64,000 nucleotides of DNA from Sporolactobacillus terrae DSM 11697 (GTDB taxonomy: Bacteria > Bacillota > Bacilli > Bacillales > Sporolactobacillaceae), in the NCBI RefSeq assembly GCF_000648615.1, contig NZ_JFZC01000047.1, positions 22,362-86,361 on the forward strand, written 5' to 3'. Numbering within the stretch: the stretch's first letter is position 1; the number at the start of each line of letters is the position of its first letter. A program made the translations under genes and the position numbers. The notes under the pieces are model-generated. The model saw nothing but the letters and a program-made list of their open reading frames with translations. It was not told the origin of the DNA and made no database searches. This document shows positions 27,803-36,986 of the stretch, piece after piece.

Positions 27803-28115
27803 CTTTTCTCTTCCCACCTGCAACACCCTCTCCTGTTTTCTTTCTCTAGTTCTTCTTCATCAATGGTGAGTGTTGCTATTCTAACACATCGCATTTCGCA
27901 ATGCAACGCGTTTATTCACTAAAGTATTTTTCCCATGATTTCCCGCTCGTTTAGCGATGAGCGCACGAATCCGGGCATCCAAGGTTGGAAAAATTTTTTA
28001 TCGTTGCCGCCAAAAGCACAGTTAACATCTGTGTTTTATTTGTTTAATGAGCCGAGCCTTGCTAATATAAACAGATAGAAAGAAGCTACAAACCCAAAAA
28101 AGAGGAGCAAAACAG

Positions 28116-28934
28116 ATGAAGCATCACGTCAAGCCAGTGTTTATCGGATTAATTCTTATACTAATTTTTGCTCTGTCCGCATGCGGATCCAGCACATCCG
28201 GCTCACTCAGCACGAAAGAACTTACCATCGGGGTGACCGGCGGACCACACGAACAGATTATGGAGCAGGTTGCGAAACTTGCCAAAAAAGATGGGCTCAC
28301 CATTCATTTAAAAGTCTTTAACGACTATAACCAGCCGAATACCGCATTGGATGGCGGCGATTTGGATGCAAGTAGCTATGAAACCCTGCCGTTTCTAAAA
28401 GCACAAATCAAGGACCGAGGCTATAAAATAACGGATGTTTTCAAGACGGTCGCCTTGCCAATGGGGATCTACTCCAATAAAATCAAGCATCTCAAGGATC
28501 TAAAAAAAGGAGACAAGATCGCCATCCCAAACGATCCATCCAGCCAACCGCGCAGCCTGACCCTTCTTGAAAAAGCAGGCGTCATCAAAATGAAACCGGG
28601 AACGCAAACAACCGGATCTACCCGTGACGTTGCCAGCAACCCCAAAAAAATTCAGTTCGTTGCCATGGATCCCGCGCAAATTACCTCCCATTTGGACGAA
28701 GTCACTGCAGCAGCGATCAATTCCAATTTCGCAATGGGTGCCGGACTGACGATTTTGGACGATTCGATTGATCATGAATCGCTCACGCATAACCGCTATC
28801 CGAATTATTTTGTTGTCCGCAACGAAAATAAGAACGATGAAGTGGTCAAGCAAATCAAAAAATACTACCATTCTGATGAAATCAAAGCCTATATCAAAAA
28901 AACATTTAAAGGCTCGGTCGTACCCTCCTGGTAA
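28116..28934 (+). CDS. MetQ/NlpA family substrate-binding lipoprotein
   Basis: A 272-residue lipoprotein with signal sequence and lipobox ALSAC (Cys23). The mature part matches NlpA/MetQ: LTIGVTGGPHEQIMEQVA, LDGGDLDASSYETLPFL, PMGIYSNKIKHL, IAIPNDPSSQPRSLTLLEKA and AAAINSNFAMGAGL. Family members bind methionine or related sulfur amino acids for the MetNI transporter. No MetN or MetI gene is nearby, so it would work with components encoded elsewhere. It is convergent with the cysteine desulfidase gene, which fits sulfur amino acid use. No SAM riboswitch or T-box was recognised upstream. Confidence 0.9.
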   Translation: MKHHVKPVFIGLILILIFALSACGSSTSGSLSTKELTIGVTGGPHEQIMEQVAKLAKKDGLTIHLKVFNDYNQPNTALDGGDLDASSYETLPFLKAQIKDRGYKITDVFKTVALPMGIYSNKIKHLKDLKKGDKIAIPNDPSSQPRSLTLLEKAGVIKMKPGTQTTGSTRDVASNPKKIQFVAMDPAQITSHLDEVTAAAINSNFAMGAGLTILDDSIDHESLTHNRYPNYFVVRNENKNDEVVKQIKKYYHSDEIKAYIKKTFKGSVVPSW

Positions 28935-28946
28935 ACTTAAATACGA

Positions 28947-28992
28947 AAAGCCCTCGCACAGCCGATTTTGCCTCAGCGCTGCGGGGCTTTTT
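28947..28992. terminator. Terminator between convergent metQ-like and cyuA-like genes
   Basis: AAAGCCCTCGC and GCGGGGCTTT pair with an inner AGC/GCT, flanked by A-rich and T-rich runs on both sides. It could serve both genes. Confidence 0.8.
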
Positions 28993-29002
28993 GCATACGT
29001 GT

Positions 29003-30313
29003 TTAAGATTTATTTCCTGCGGGTTGCTTGCTGCTGGTCCGGTTCAGCATAATATCAATAATCTGACGATCCGTTTGCCGCATGCCATCTTTGGCCAAAA
29101 CTCCAACGTTACGAATGGTGGCGTCCACACCTTTTGTCACAATACCATCGCCGCCAAAAAATTGCTGCTTATTCTGGTACATGTGATAACCAAGAATGCC
29201 GGCATCAACCGCCGAGGAGATTTTGGCCGCACAAGAAGGCTTTGCGCCGTCGCAAACAATCCCCGATGTGATCGCCAGTGCATTGACAATCGTATGCGCA
29301 ATCTCCTCATAACCGCCGCCATGTAGATAAGCTATACCGGCACCCGCGCCGCATCCGGCACTCACCGCACCACAGTATGCGGAAAGGCGTCCGATGCCCG
29401 CTTTTTGGTAAATGGTCGTCAGATTCGACAAGACCAGGGCGCGATAAAGCTTTTCACGTGAAACATGTAATGCTTTTGCATACTCAATCACCGGAAGCGA
29501 TGCGGTCATTCCTTGGTTGCCGCTGCCTGAGACAATCACGACCGGCTTTTCGCAGCCGCTCATCCGTGCATCGGATCCGGCCGCTGCGGCAGCGCGAGCG
29601 CGCGTTCTAATATCATTGCCATATGCTTTCAGCAGCACTTTCCCTATATTAGCGCCCCAATCGTGCTTTAATCCTTCTTCCGATACAGCACAGTTATACG
29701 TGACTTGCCTTTCAATGATTTCCGCTATATCTTCAAGACGCACGCTGTCTGCAAAGTCTAAAATATCTTTGACATTTAGACTGTTCCGATCCGTCAAGCC
29801 GCCGCCCTCAGCAGGGCCGTCCCCTTTTTCGAACTGAGTTTCCCCATTTCGCACGATCCGAACGATGTTGGTATGCTTGTCTTCAATCACAACCGTTGCT
29901 TCGTCATTGCCCTTTTTCACCGTTGCCGCAATAAAAAAAACAATGTCGTTGTGCGCTGGAAGTACCGTCACGGTATGCGCTTTAAGATATTCCTTAATCT
30001 GAGACTTCGCCGCCTCTTCGATCGCGCCCAGCACTTCCAATTTCTTTGAGGCATCTCCGGCGACAATGCCTGCCACAGCGGCTGCCGCAATTCCTTTTAG
30101 TCCCCCCGTATTCGGAACGACGACACTTTTAACATTTTTGATGATGTTTCCGCTTGCCTCAATCGTGCATGTGTCGGGCAGCACGCCCAGTACTTCTCTT
30201 GCCATTGCCGCCGCATAAGCAACGGAAATCGGTTCCGTGCAGCCTGTCGCAGGAATAAGCTCCTCTTTTAAAAGATTCAAATAAATGTGGTAACTACAGT
30301 CGTCCGGTTTCAT
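29003..30313 (-). CDS. L-cysteine desulfidase / serine dehydratase alpha-family protein (CyuA/YhaM-like)
   Basis: A 436-residue enzyme of the UPF0597/CyuA group. PATGCTEPISVAYAAA carries Cys25, and ARMSGCEKPVVIVSGSGNQG, CGAVSAGCGAGAGIAYLHGG and GIVCDGAKPSCAAKI carry the other conserved cysteines that hold an iron-sulfur cluster in this family. It degrades cysteine to pyruvate, ammonia and sulfide, mainly under anaerobic conditions. The ATG at 30313 follows GAGGAAAGG. It is convergent with the MetQ-like lipoprotein and divergent from the malolactic operon. All key cysteines are present. Confidence 0.9.
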   Translation of the reverse strand: MKPDDCSYHIYLNLLKEELIPATGCTEPISVAYAAAMAREVLGVLPDTCTIEASGNIIKNVKSVVVPNTGGLKGIAAAAVAGIVAGDASKKLEVLGAIEEAAKSQIKEYLKAHTVTVLPAHNDIVFFIAATVKKGNDEATVVIEDKHTNIVRIVRNGETQFEKGDGPAEGGGLTDRNSLNVKDILDFADSVRLEDIAEIIERQVTYNCAVSEEGLKHDWGANIGKVLLKAYGNDIRTRARAAAAAGSDARMSGCEKPVVIVSGSGNQGMTASLPVIEYAKALHVSREKLYRALVLSNLTTIYQKAGIGRLSAYCGAVSAGCGAGAGIAYLHGGGYEEIAHTIVNALAITSGIVCDGAKPSCAAKISSAVDAGILGYHMYQNKQQFFGGDGIVTKGVDATIRNVGVLAKDGMRQTDRQIIDIMLNRTSSKQPAGNKS

Positions 30314-30497
30314 AACCTTTCCTCCCCAAGAAAGTCAAATGAAACGCCGCACGGAACGCGATTAAAACTCGGTTCACACGCAGCGGCCTTTTCTATATGC
30401 TTTCGCACGATCGTTCACGCTGTCCTCATGCATCATCATTAAAATTCATTTTCACTTCATTATAAAAGAAATTCAAGAGGAAATAATGTCAATAGAC

Positions 30498-30519
30498 GGA
30501 CAAATTCCGCAATTCGTCC
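30498..30519. promoter_or_regulatory. Inverted repeat upstream of the malolactic promoter
   Basis: GGACAAATT and AATTCGTCC pair around CCGC with a single mismatch. It is 36 bp upstream of the -35 element, the usual place for a LysR activator site, and mleR is linked. The rest of the 310 bp gap 30314-30623 contains only the promoter. Confidence 0.45.
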
Positions 30520-30554
30520 TTTCATATAAATAAATCTGATTGCTTCTGCTACGT

Positions 30555-30584
30555 TTGACTATATTCTGCGTGCCTTTCTATGAT
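30555..30584 (+). promoter_or_regulatory. Sigma-A-like promoter of the malolactic operon
   Basis: TTGACT at 30555-30560 and TATGAT at 30579-30584 are separated by 18 bases, 39 bp upstream of the mleS start. Confidence 0.6.
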
Positions 30585-30623
30585 GTTCATGAACCATCCT
30601 AAAGGTTAAGGAGATCCTTTTCT

Positions 30624-32267
30624 ATGAACCCACTATCGATTCTAAATGATCCTTTTCGAAACAAAGGAACCGCGTTTACAGAAGAAGAACGGCGAAACTA
30701 TGGATTGGCCGGGCTGCTCCCGCCTCGCGTACAAACCTTGGCGGAGCAGACGGAACAAACCTATGCCCAATTCAAATCAAAGTCATCCAACTTAGAAAAA
30801 CGGCTTTTTTTAATGCAAATTTTTAACGAAAACCGTGTCTTGTTCTTTAAGTTATTCAGTCAGCATGTTGTTGAATTTATGCCGATTGTCTATGATCCGA
30901 CGGTTGCCGACACCATCGAAAACTACAGCAATCTGTTCGTAGAGCCGCAGAATGCCGCTTTCTTGTCGATCAACGATCCGGATGCAATGGAAGATGCTTT
31001 AAAAAATGCCGCTGGCGGTCGTGACATCCGTCTGATCGTTGTCACCGATGCTGAAGGCATTCTCGGTATCGGCGACTGGGGCGTGCAAGGCGTCGATATA
31101 TCGGTTGGCAAGCTGATGGTCTATACCGTTGCTGCCGGTATTGATCCGAGTCAGGTGATGCCCGTTGTACTGGATGTAGGCACAAACAATAAAAAGCTGC
31201 TGGACAACCCCATGTATCTCGGCAATCGCCATGAACGCATCAAAGGTGATCGCTACACCCAATTCGTTGACCAATTCGTTGAAACTGCGGAGCAGCTGTT
31301 TCCAAACCTGTACCTGCACTTTGAAGACTTTGGCCGTGATCATGCCGCCAGCATTTTAAACAAGTACAAGGACAAAATCACAACCTTCAATGACGATATT
31401 CAGGGAACCGGAATCATTGTTTTAGCCGCTATTCTCGGTGCGCTTAATATCTCTAAACAGAAAATGACCGAACAAATCTATATGTGCTTTGGCGCAGGAA
31501 CCGCAGGGGCAGGCATCACCAAGCGTATTTATGATGAATTCCTGCAACAGGGCTTGTCTGAAAAAGAGGCCAAACAACACTTTTATATGGTGGATAAGCA
31601 GGGCTTGCTGTTTGATGACGATCCAACGCTGACCCCGGAACAAAAGCCATTTGCTCGCAACCGTTCGGAATTTGAAAACCCGGAACAATTCACGGACTTG
31701 CGGGCTGCTGTTGCCGCTATTCATCCAACCATTCTCGTCGGCACCTCGACGCAACCGGGGACGTTTACCGAAGAAATCGTGAAAGAAATGGCCGCTCATA
31801 CCGAACGCCCGATCATCTTCCCGCTTTCCAACCCAACGAAACTCGCTGAAGCCAAAGCGGAAGAGCTTATTCAGTGGACGGACGGCCGTGCACTCGTTGC
31901 GACAGGCATTCCTGCTCCGGACGTCCGCTACAACGGCATCAGCTACCACATCGGCCAAGCGAACAACGCCCTCGTTTATCCTGGACTCGGCCTTGGCGTG
32001 ATCGCTTCAACGGCACGATTATTAACAGATGAAATGATTTCAGCTGCCGCCCACTCGCTCGGCGGTATTGTTGATCCGGATCAACCGGGTGCGGCTGTTC
32101 TCCCGCCGGTTTCCAAGTTGGATGCCTTCTCGCAAACGGTTGCTCTGGCTGTGGCCAAATGCGCGGTTGCGCAGAATCTGAACCGGGAACCAATGACTCA
32201 TGTTGCCGCGGCAATTGAAAAAGAAAAATGGCTCCCTGAATACAAAGATCTAGGCGATCAACGATGA
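30624..32267 (+). CDS. mleS: Malolactic enzyme
   Basis: A 547-residue NAD-dependent enzyme of the malic/malolactic family. Recognisable segments are [20 protein letters not shown] near the start, [69 protein letters not shown] and [12 protein letters not shown]. These agree closely with the malolactic enzymes of lactic acid bacteria as remembered, rather than with Bacillus malic enzymes. It decarboxylates L-malate directly to L-lactate and CO2. The ATG at 30624 follows AAGGAGAT. Its stop overlaps the next start by 4 bases (ATGA). A malic enzyme activity giving pyruvate is the alternative. Confidence 0.9.
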   Translation: MNPLSILNDPFRNKGTAFTEEERRNYGLAGLLPPRVQTLAEQTEQTYAQFKSKSSNLEKRLFLMQIFNENRVLFFKLFSQHVVEFMPIVYDPTVADTIENYSNLFVEPQNAAFLSINDPDAMEDALKNAAGGRDIRLIVVTDAEGILGIGDWGVQGVDISVGKLMVYTVAAGIDPSQVMPVVLDVGTNNKKLLDNPMYLGNRHERIKGDRYTQFVDQFVETAEQLFPNLYLHFEDFGRDHAASILNKYKDKITTFNDDIQGTGIIVLAAILGALNISKQKMTEQIYMCFGAGTAGAGITKRIYDEFLQQGLSEKEAKQHFYMVDKQGLLFDDDPTLTPEQKPFARNRSEFENPEQFTDLRAAVAAIHPTILVGTSTQPGTFTEEIVKEMAAHTERPIIFPLSNPTKLAEAKAEELIQWTDGRALVATGIPAPDVRYNGISYHIGQANNALVYPGLGLGVIASTARLLTDEMISAAAHSLGGIVDPDQPGAAVLPPVSKLDAFSQTVALAVAKCAVAQNLNREPMTHVAAAIEKEKWLPEYKDLGDQR

Positions 32268-33682
32268 CATTAGAGAAAATCAGCTACAAGAAATTTCTGA
32301 TTCCTGTATTGGTTGGCGTCATTTTATGGCTGCTGACGCCAATTAAACCGGCAGCGGTTTCCCCCGCCGCTTGGCATATGTTTGCCATTTTTGTCGCCAC
32401 CATTATCGGCTGCATCACCCAGCCGCTGCCGATTGGCGCCGTGGCCGTGATCGGCTTTACATTAAGCGTTTTGACCGGAGAAGTACCGCTGGAGACTGCT
32501 ATTGCCGGATTTGGCAACAACAGCATTTGGTTGATTGCGATGGCGTTCTTTATTTCTCGCGGGTTTATCAAGACCGGACTCGGCACAAGGATTGCCCTAA
32601 ACTTTGTCAAACGATTCGGCAAAAAAACACTGGGCCTCGCCTATTCACTGATTGGTGTCGATCTGGTTCTGTCTCCAGCAACGCCAAGCAACACCGCTCG
32701 CGCCGGTGGCATTATGTTCCCAATCATCAATTCACTGTCGCGCTCTTTTGATTCCAGTCCGGAACGTCATACGCAGCGCAAAATGGGATCTTTTTTGATT
32801 TTTTCAGCGTTCCACGGAAACATCATTACCTCGGCCATGTTTCTTACAGCCATGGCCGGAAACCCATTAGCGCAGTCGCTCGCCAGATCGGTGCATGTTT
32901 CCATCACTTGGATGAATTGGTTCACTGCTGCTTTAATTCCAGGGTTGATTTCATTAATTGTGGTTCCTTTTTTAATCTATAAATGGTTTCCCCCGGAAAT
33001 CAAGGAAACACCGAACGCCAAGGAGTGGGCGGAAAGTCAACTGCAAGAATTTGGCAAAATGTCGCGTCCGGAAAAATTTATGAGTGGTATCTTCCTTATC
33101 TCTTTGGTTTTATGGGTGCTTGGCGGCACAGTGCACATTGATGCAACACTAACCGCATTTATCGCGTTAACGCTGCTGCTGCTTAGCGGGGTTCTCTCCT
33201 GGAATGATATTCTTGGTGAAAAAGGCGCATGGAATACACTGGTCTGGTTCTCCATTCTGGTAATGATGGCCGGTCAGCTCAACACACTCGGCTTTATTCC
33301 ATGGCTCAGCCGTTTTATTTCAGGTGGCCTCCACGGAATGAACTGGATGATCGTGCTTGTCGTGCTCATCCTCGCCTATTTTTACAGTCACTATCTGTTC
33401 GCCAGCGCGACGGCCCATATCAGTGCCATGTACAGTGCGCTGCTCGGTGTCGCCCTGGCAGCGGGGGTTCCGGCATTGCTTGCTGCACTAATGCTCGGCT
33501 TCTTTGGCAACCTTTTTGCTTCAACAACGCATTACAGCAATGGACCGGCACCGATTTTGTTCTCATCAGGTTACGTCACGCAACAAACCTGGTGGAAATT
33601 AAACGCGATGCTCGCCATCGTCTATTTCATCATCTGGCTCGGGCTCGGTTCACTGTGGATGAAATTAATTGGACTTCTCTAA
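32264..33682 (+). CDS. DASS family anion/dicarboxylate transporter
   Basis: A 472-residue membrane protein with about 12 helices of the divalent anion:sodium symporter family. The [13 protein letters not shown] motif (here as [18 protein letters not shown]) is in the first half and [20 protein letters not shown] in the second; these are the paired substrate-binding hairpins of the CitT/SODiT1 branch. Coupled translation with mleS by ATGA overlap makes L-malate uptake, or malate/lactate exchange, the likely role. It is not a homologue of the classical MleP carrier, which is a difference from the Oenococcus/Lactococcus layout. The gene ends before a terminator and mleR. Confidence 0.9.
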   Translation: MTLEKISYKKFLIPVLVGVILWLLTPIKPAAVSPAAWHMFAIFVATIIGCITQPLPIGAVAVIGFTLSVLTGEVPLETAIAGFGNNSIWLIAMAFFISRGFIKTGLGTRIALNFVKRFGKKTLGLAYSLIGVDLVLSPATPSNTARAGGIMFPIINSLSRSFDSSPERHTQRKMGSFLIFSAFHGNIITSAMFLTAMAGNPLAQSLARSVHVSITWMNWFTAALIPGLISLIVVPFLIYKWFPPEIKETPNAKEWAESQLQEFGKMSRPEKFMSGIFLISLVLWVLGGTVHIDATLTAFIALTLLLLSGVLSWNDILGEKGAWNTLVWFSILVMMAGQLNTLGFIPWLSRFISGGLHGMNWMIVLVVLILAYFYSHYLFASATAHISAMYSALLGVALAAGVPALLAALMLGFFGNLFASTTHYSNGPAPILFSSGYVTQQTWWKLNAMLAIVYFIIWLGLGSLWMKLIGLL

Positions 33683-33796
33683 GTACGCGCTTCTTAACCG
33701 TTCAAGCGGTCTACAGGTCTCGAACTGACCCTATATAAAAACCGCCGATCCTTTTATCAGAACGTCCTCAATCCTCATACTTAGTATCATGGAATC

Positions 33797-33824
33797 CAAA
33801 ACCGCTCCATTGGGCGGTTTTTTC
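33797..33824 (+). terminator. Terminator after the malolactic operon
   Basis: AAAACCGC and GCGGTTTT pair around TCCATTGG-like loop bases, followed by TTTTTC. It separates the transporter from mleR. Confidence 0.85.
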
Positions 33825-33882
33825 ATGCGTACGGTACATGATAGAATAATGGATAAGACGATTTAATGAGAGAGGATTCCGA

Positions 33883-34764
33883 ATGAACATACGTGATCTG
33901 CACTATTATAACCGGCTGTGTCAGGATAAAAATTTCACAAAAGTTGCTCGTTTTTTTAAGGTCAGTCAGCCGACGATCACGGCAGCAATTCAGCGGTTGG
34001 AAAAAGAGCTCGACGCACAGCTGATCATTCGCGACCAATCGCACAACGCGCTCACCTTCACGGATTGCGGCAGACAGTTTGCGCAGCATGCCACGCAAAT
34101 GCTGCAGGAATTAAAGACAGCACAGTTAGAAATTTCAGCGATCAAACACGAACGCGTCCGGCTAGGCCTGCCGCCAATTATCGGCAGCGCGCTGTTCCCG
34201 GCCCTTTCAGCAAGACTTTCCCAGAAAAATCTGCTTGGCCATCTGGACACGCATGAAGACGGCTCCAAGTCGCTCCTGAATCAGTTAAAAAACGGACAGC
34301 TCGATCTCGCCTTACTTGGCTCTACCACGCCTATTCAAGATGACCAGCTGTCCGTAAGTTTGCTTACACGAAAGCCGTTTAAAGTGATTACAAGCCCAGC
34401 ACACCCTTTAGCCAAAAACGGTTCAATCCGATTTTACGATCTTGCGCAAGAGTCCTTCATTCAGTTAAATGAGCGTTTTGTGCATTCCATCGCCTTCAAT
34501 CAACTCAGCCGACAGGCACAGATTAAACCGAAACTCATCTACCAAACCAATGATGTGCAGATTATCAAAGGCATGGTTGCAAAGGGTGTCGGCATCAGCC
34601 TGCTCAGCGCGGCCGCCCTGCTGCCGCAGGATCCGGTCGCCGTATTGACGCTCCGCGATCAGCCGCAGCCGGAATTCTTAATCCAGCTCGTCTATCGATC
34701 AAATCATCTTCTGACCAATCTGCAACAAGAAATGATTCAGCTGTTTATGCAAGAAAATTTTTAA
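33883..34764 (+). CDS. mleR: LysR family regulator, MleR-like
   Basis: A 293-residue LysR-type regulator. The N-terminal helix-turn-helix reads NFTKVARFFKVSQPTITAAI, then QRLEKELDAQL. The effector domain follows, with LDLALLGSTTPIQDDQLS and KGMVAKGVGISLLSA. The start MNIRDLHYYNRLCQDKNFT resembles MleR of malolactic bacteria. Its position directly after mleS and the transporter supports a role as malate-responsive activator. It has its own short leader after the operon terminator. The target site may be the dyad at 30498. Confidence 0.85.
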   Translation: MNIRDLHYYNRLCQDKNFTKVARFFKVSQPTITAAIQRLEKELDAQLIIRDQSHNALTFTDCGRQFAQHATQMLQELKTAQLEISAIKHERVRLGLPPIIGSALFPALSARLSQKNLLGHLDTHEDGSKSLLNQLKNGQLDLALLGSTTPIQDDQLSVSLLTRKPFKVITSPAHPLAKNGSIRFYDLAQESFIQLNERFVHSIAFNQLSRQAQIKPKLIYQTNDVQIIKGMVAKGVGISLLSAAALLPQDPVAVLTLRDQPQPEFLIQLVYRSNHLLTNLQQEMIQLFMQENF

Positions 34765-34893
34765 ATGACCACATTCCCGCTCTTCAAAAAAACTTGAACC
34801 CGCCAAAGCATGAGAAAAAAATTCGTTAAATGACTCGCCAAAAATTTTGATGATTGACGAAATTGTCGCATTTTGGTAACATTTTAATGAAAT

Positions 34894-34908
34894 TGATAAT
34901 CATTTTCA
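34894..34908 (+). promoter_or_regulatory. Fur box
   Basis: TGATAATCATTTTCA matches the 7-1-7 Fur consensus TGATAATNATTATCA at all but one of its defined positions. It also lies in the dyad AATGAAA...TTTTCATT. It is 19 bp upstream of the iron receptor start, where repressor binding would block transcription in iron-rich cells. Confidence 0.85.
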
Positions 34909-34926
34909 TTAAAAGGAGCCAACTTC

Positions 34927-35892
34927 ATGCATTTTTTTTCATATAATCGAAAAGTACTTGTACGAATCGCCGTCTTGATCTTGACGTTAACTTTGCTGTC
35001 GGCCTGCACCGGACAACAAGGTGACCAAAATACGGATCATACATCGACCAAGCAAAGAACAATTACCGATGCAACAGGCAAAAAAACCATTCCTGCACAG
35101 CCGAAAAAGGTCGCGGCCACAAGCCAGCAGCTCATGGAATACCTGATCCCACTCGGTATTCCCGTCAAAATTGCACCTAAAGCTACCATCAGCGATAACT
35201 TTTACAGCTACTTCCCGAAAGACAAACAAAAGGGCTTTCATCTTGTCGGCGAATCTTCCCCACTTAACTTTGAAGGCTTTCTGGCTCAAAAACCGGACCT
35301 CATTTTCGTCAGAGAAAACACACAATCTTACGATAAGATGGCTCAAATCGCCCCGTCTATTATGATTAAGGAAACAGAGAATTGGCGTACTGACTTCAAG
35401 GCCTATGCACAGCTCATGGGAAAACAGAAAGAGGCAAAAACTTATTTAGCCAACTATCAAAAGCAGGTTGATGCTTATAAAGCCAAACTGAAAAAAACGG
35501 TTGGAAATAAAAAAGTAGTGTTCATCAGACTGCTGGACAAGCAGGTACGTATCTATAATCATTTACCGTCAAGTGTCGGCGGTGTGCTCTATCACGATCT
35601 TGGACTGACACCGGTTGCCGGCATTGAATCAAAGGACCTTTTTTCTGCGATCTCACTAGAGAAGTTGCTTGAAATGAATCCTGACTACATCTTCGTACAA
35701 ACCGGCAAGCAGGATGAGAAACCGGAAGTATCGAAGAAACGTCTGAAACAAATCACCAGCGGAGACATTTGGAAATCGCTTAATGCGTTTAAAAATCATC
35801 ATGTTTACGTGGTCGATTCCAGCTTTTTTAACAATACGCCGATGTCACAGCTGAATACAGCAAAAATTATCACGGAAAAATTAAGCAAATAA
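34927..35892 (+). CDS. Iron-siderophore ABC transporter substrate-binding lipoprotein
   Basis: A 321-residue lipoprotein of the FecB/FhuD family. The signal sequence ends LLSAC (Cys27). The mature part contains ITDATGKKTIPAQPKKVAA, QKPDLIFVRENTQSYDKM, IAPSIMI, and near the end NPDYIFVQTGKQ and HHVYVVDSSFF, all normal for the helical-backbone receptors. The ATG at 34927 follows AAAGGAG, just after the Fur box. With the next two genes it forms an iron(III)-siderophore or ferric-citrate uptake unit. The exact siderophore cannot be read. Confidence 0.9.
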   Translation: MHFFSYNRKVLVRIAVLILTLTLLSACTGQQGDQNTDHTSTKQRTITDATGKKTIPAQPKKVAATSQQLMEYLIPLGIPVKIAPKATISDNFYSYFPKDKQKGFHLVGESSPLNFEGFLAQKPDLIFVRENTQSYDKMAQIAPSIMIKETENWRTDFKAYAQLMGKQKEAKTYLANYQKQVDAYKAKLKKTVGNKKVVFIRLLDKQVRIYNHLPSSVGGVLYHDLGLTPVAGIESKDLFSAISLEKLLEMNPDYIFVQTGKQDEKPEVSKKRLKQITSGDIWKSLNAFKNHHVYVVDSSFFNNTPMSQLNTAKIITEKLSK

Positions 35893-35930
35893 GCCAAAGA
35901 GACATAGAAAAGTAACTGAGAGAAAGAACG

Positions 35931-36986
35931 GTGGCAAAACTGGCAGCGCTAAAAGCCAAACACATCAATCAATCGATCAAGAATAGCCGAATGAAAAAGT
36001 GGTCCTTTCCGATCCTATTAATCGTCGGACCGTTTTTGCTGGTGTTTGCGATCGGAGTCTCCATCTCCTATGGTGCGGCAAACATCGACTTGAAAACCGT
36101 CTGGGATGCGGTCTTCCACTATAATGCTCAACTTGTGCCGCATAAAATCATTTGGGAACTGCGCATGCCGCGTGTACTTGGCAGTGTCATTATCGGTGCC
36201 TGTTTTTCCGTTTCCGGAGCATTGATGCAAGGCGTCACCCGAAATCCACTCGCCGATTCAGGAATCCTTGGCATTAACGCAGGGGCGGCTTTTGTACTTG
36301 CGCTTTGCTATGCTTTCTTTCCGGCGCTTCCCTTCTTCTATTTGATGATCTGCTCCTTTATCGGTGCAGGCGTGGGTGCCGGCATCGTCTATGGAATGAG
36401 TTCGCTGTCGCCGAATGGCATGTCACCGGTCCGCCTTGTTCTGGCAGGTGCCGCAGTCAGCGCCTTGCTCACTGCACTGAGTCAAGGCTTAGCGATTTAT
36501 TTTCAGATCGGGCAAGATCTTGCCTTTTGGTATGCAGGGGGAACGACCGGCATTCACTGGTTTGAGCTTATGATGATCCTTCCTTGGGTGATTGGCGCGT
36601 TTCTCGCTGCTCTTTTTCTGTCACCATCCATCACCATTCTCAGCCTCGGTGACAACATAGCGTCCGGGCTTGGCATGCATACGGGCATCATTAAAACGGC
36701 AAGTATCGTCATGGTGCTTATTCTTGCCGGTGCCGCAGTGTCGGTCGTCGGTGCGATCGGGTTTGTTGGGTTAATTGTCCCGCATCTGACCCGCTATCTT
36801 GTCGGTACGGATTACCGAAAAATCATTCCCAGCACAGCCATTCTTGGCAGCCTGCTGCTGGTTCTGGCCGATCTTGGCGCCCGTAGTATCAATCCGCCTT
36901 ATGAGACGCCCGTCGGCGTATTAATCGCATTGATCGGCATTCCGTTCTTTCTCTATTTGGCCGGATCGGAAAGGAGCGACCATTAA
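35931..36986 (+). CDS. FecCD-type iron-siderophore ABC permease
   Basis: A 351-residue permease with about nine or ten membrane helices. Typical FecCD segments are WELRMPRVLGSVIIGACFSV, GALMQGVTRNPLADSGILGI with NAGAAF, and GAIGFVGLIVPHLTRYLVG. The GTG start at 35931 has AGAGAAAG upstream, 38 bp after the lipoprotein gene. It forms the channel with the next gene. Confidence 0.92.
   Translation: MAKLAALKAKHINQSIKNSRMKKWSFPILLIVGPFLLVFAIGVSISYGAANIDLKTVWDAVFHYNAQLVPHKIIWELRMPRVLGSVIIGACFSVSGALMQGVTRNPLADSGILGINAGAAFVLALCYAFFPALPFFYLMICSFIGAGVGAGIVYGMSSLSPNGMSPVRLVLAGAAVSALLTALSQGLAIYFQIGQDLAFWYAGGTTGIHWFELMMILPWVIGAFLAALFLSPSITILSLGDNIASGLGMHTGIIKTASIVMVLILAGAAVSVVGAIGFVGLIVPHLTRYLVGTDYRKIIPSTAILGSLLLVLADLGARSINPPYETPVGVLIALIGIPFFLYLAGSERSDH

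Noticed and set aside
27827..28115. SAM riboswitch or T-box before the MetQ-like gene
   Set aside because: Neither the S-box core nor the T-box antiterminator sequence could be found in the leader.
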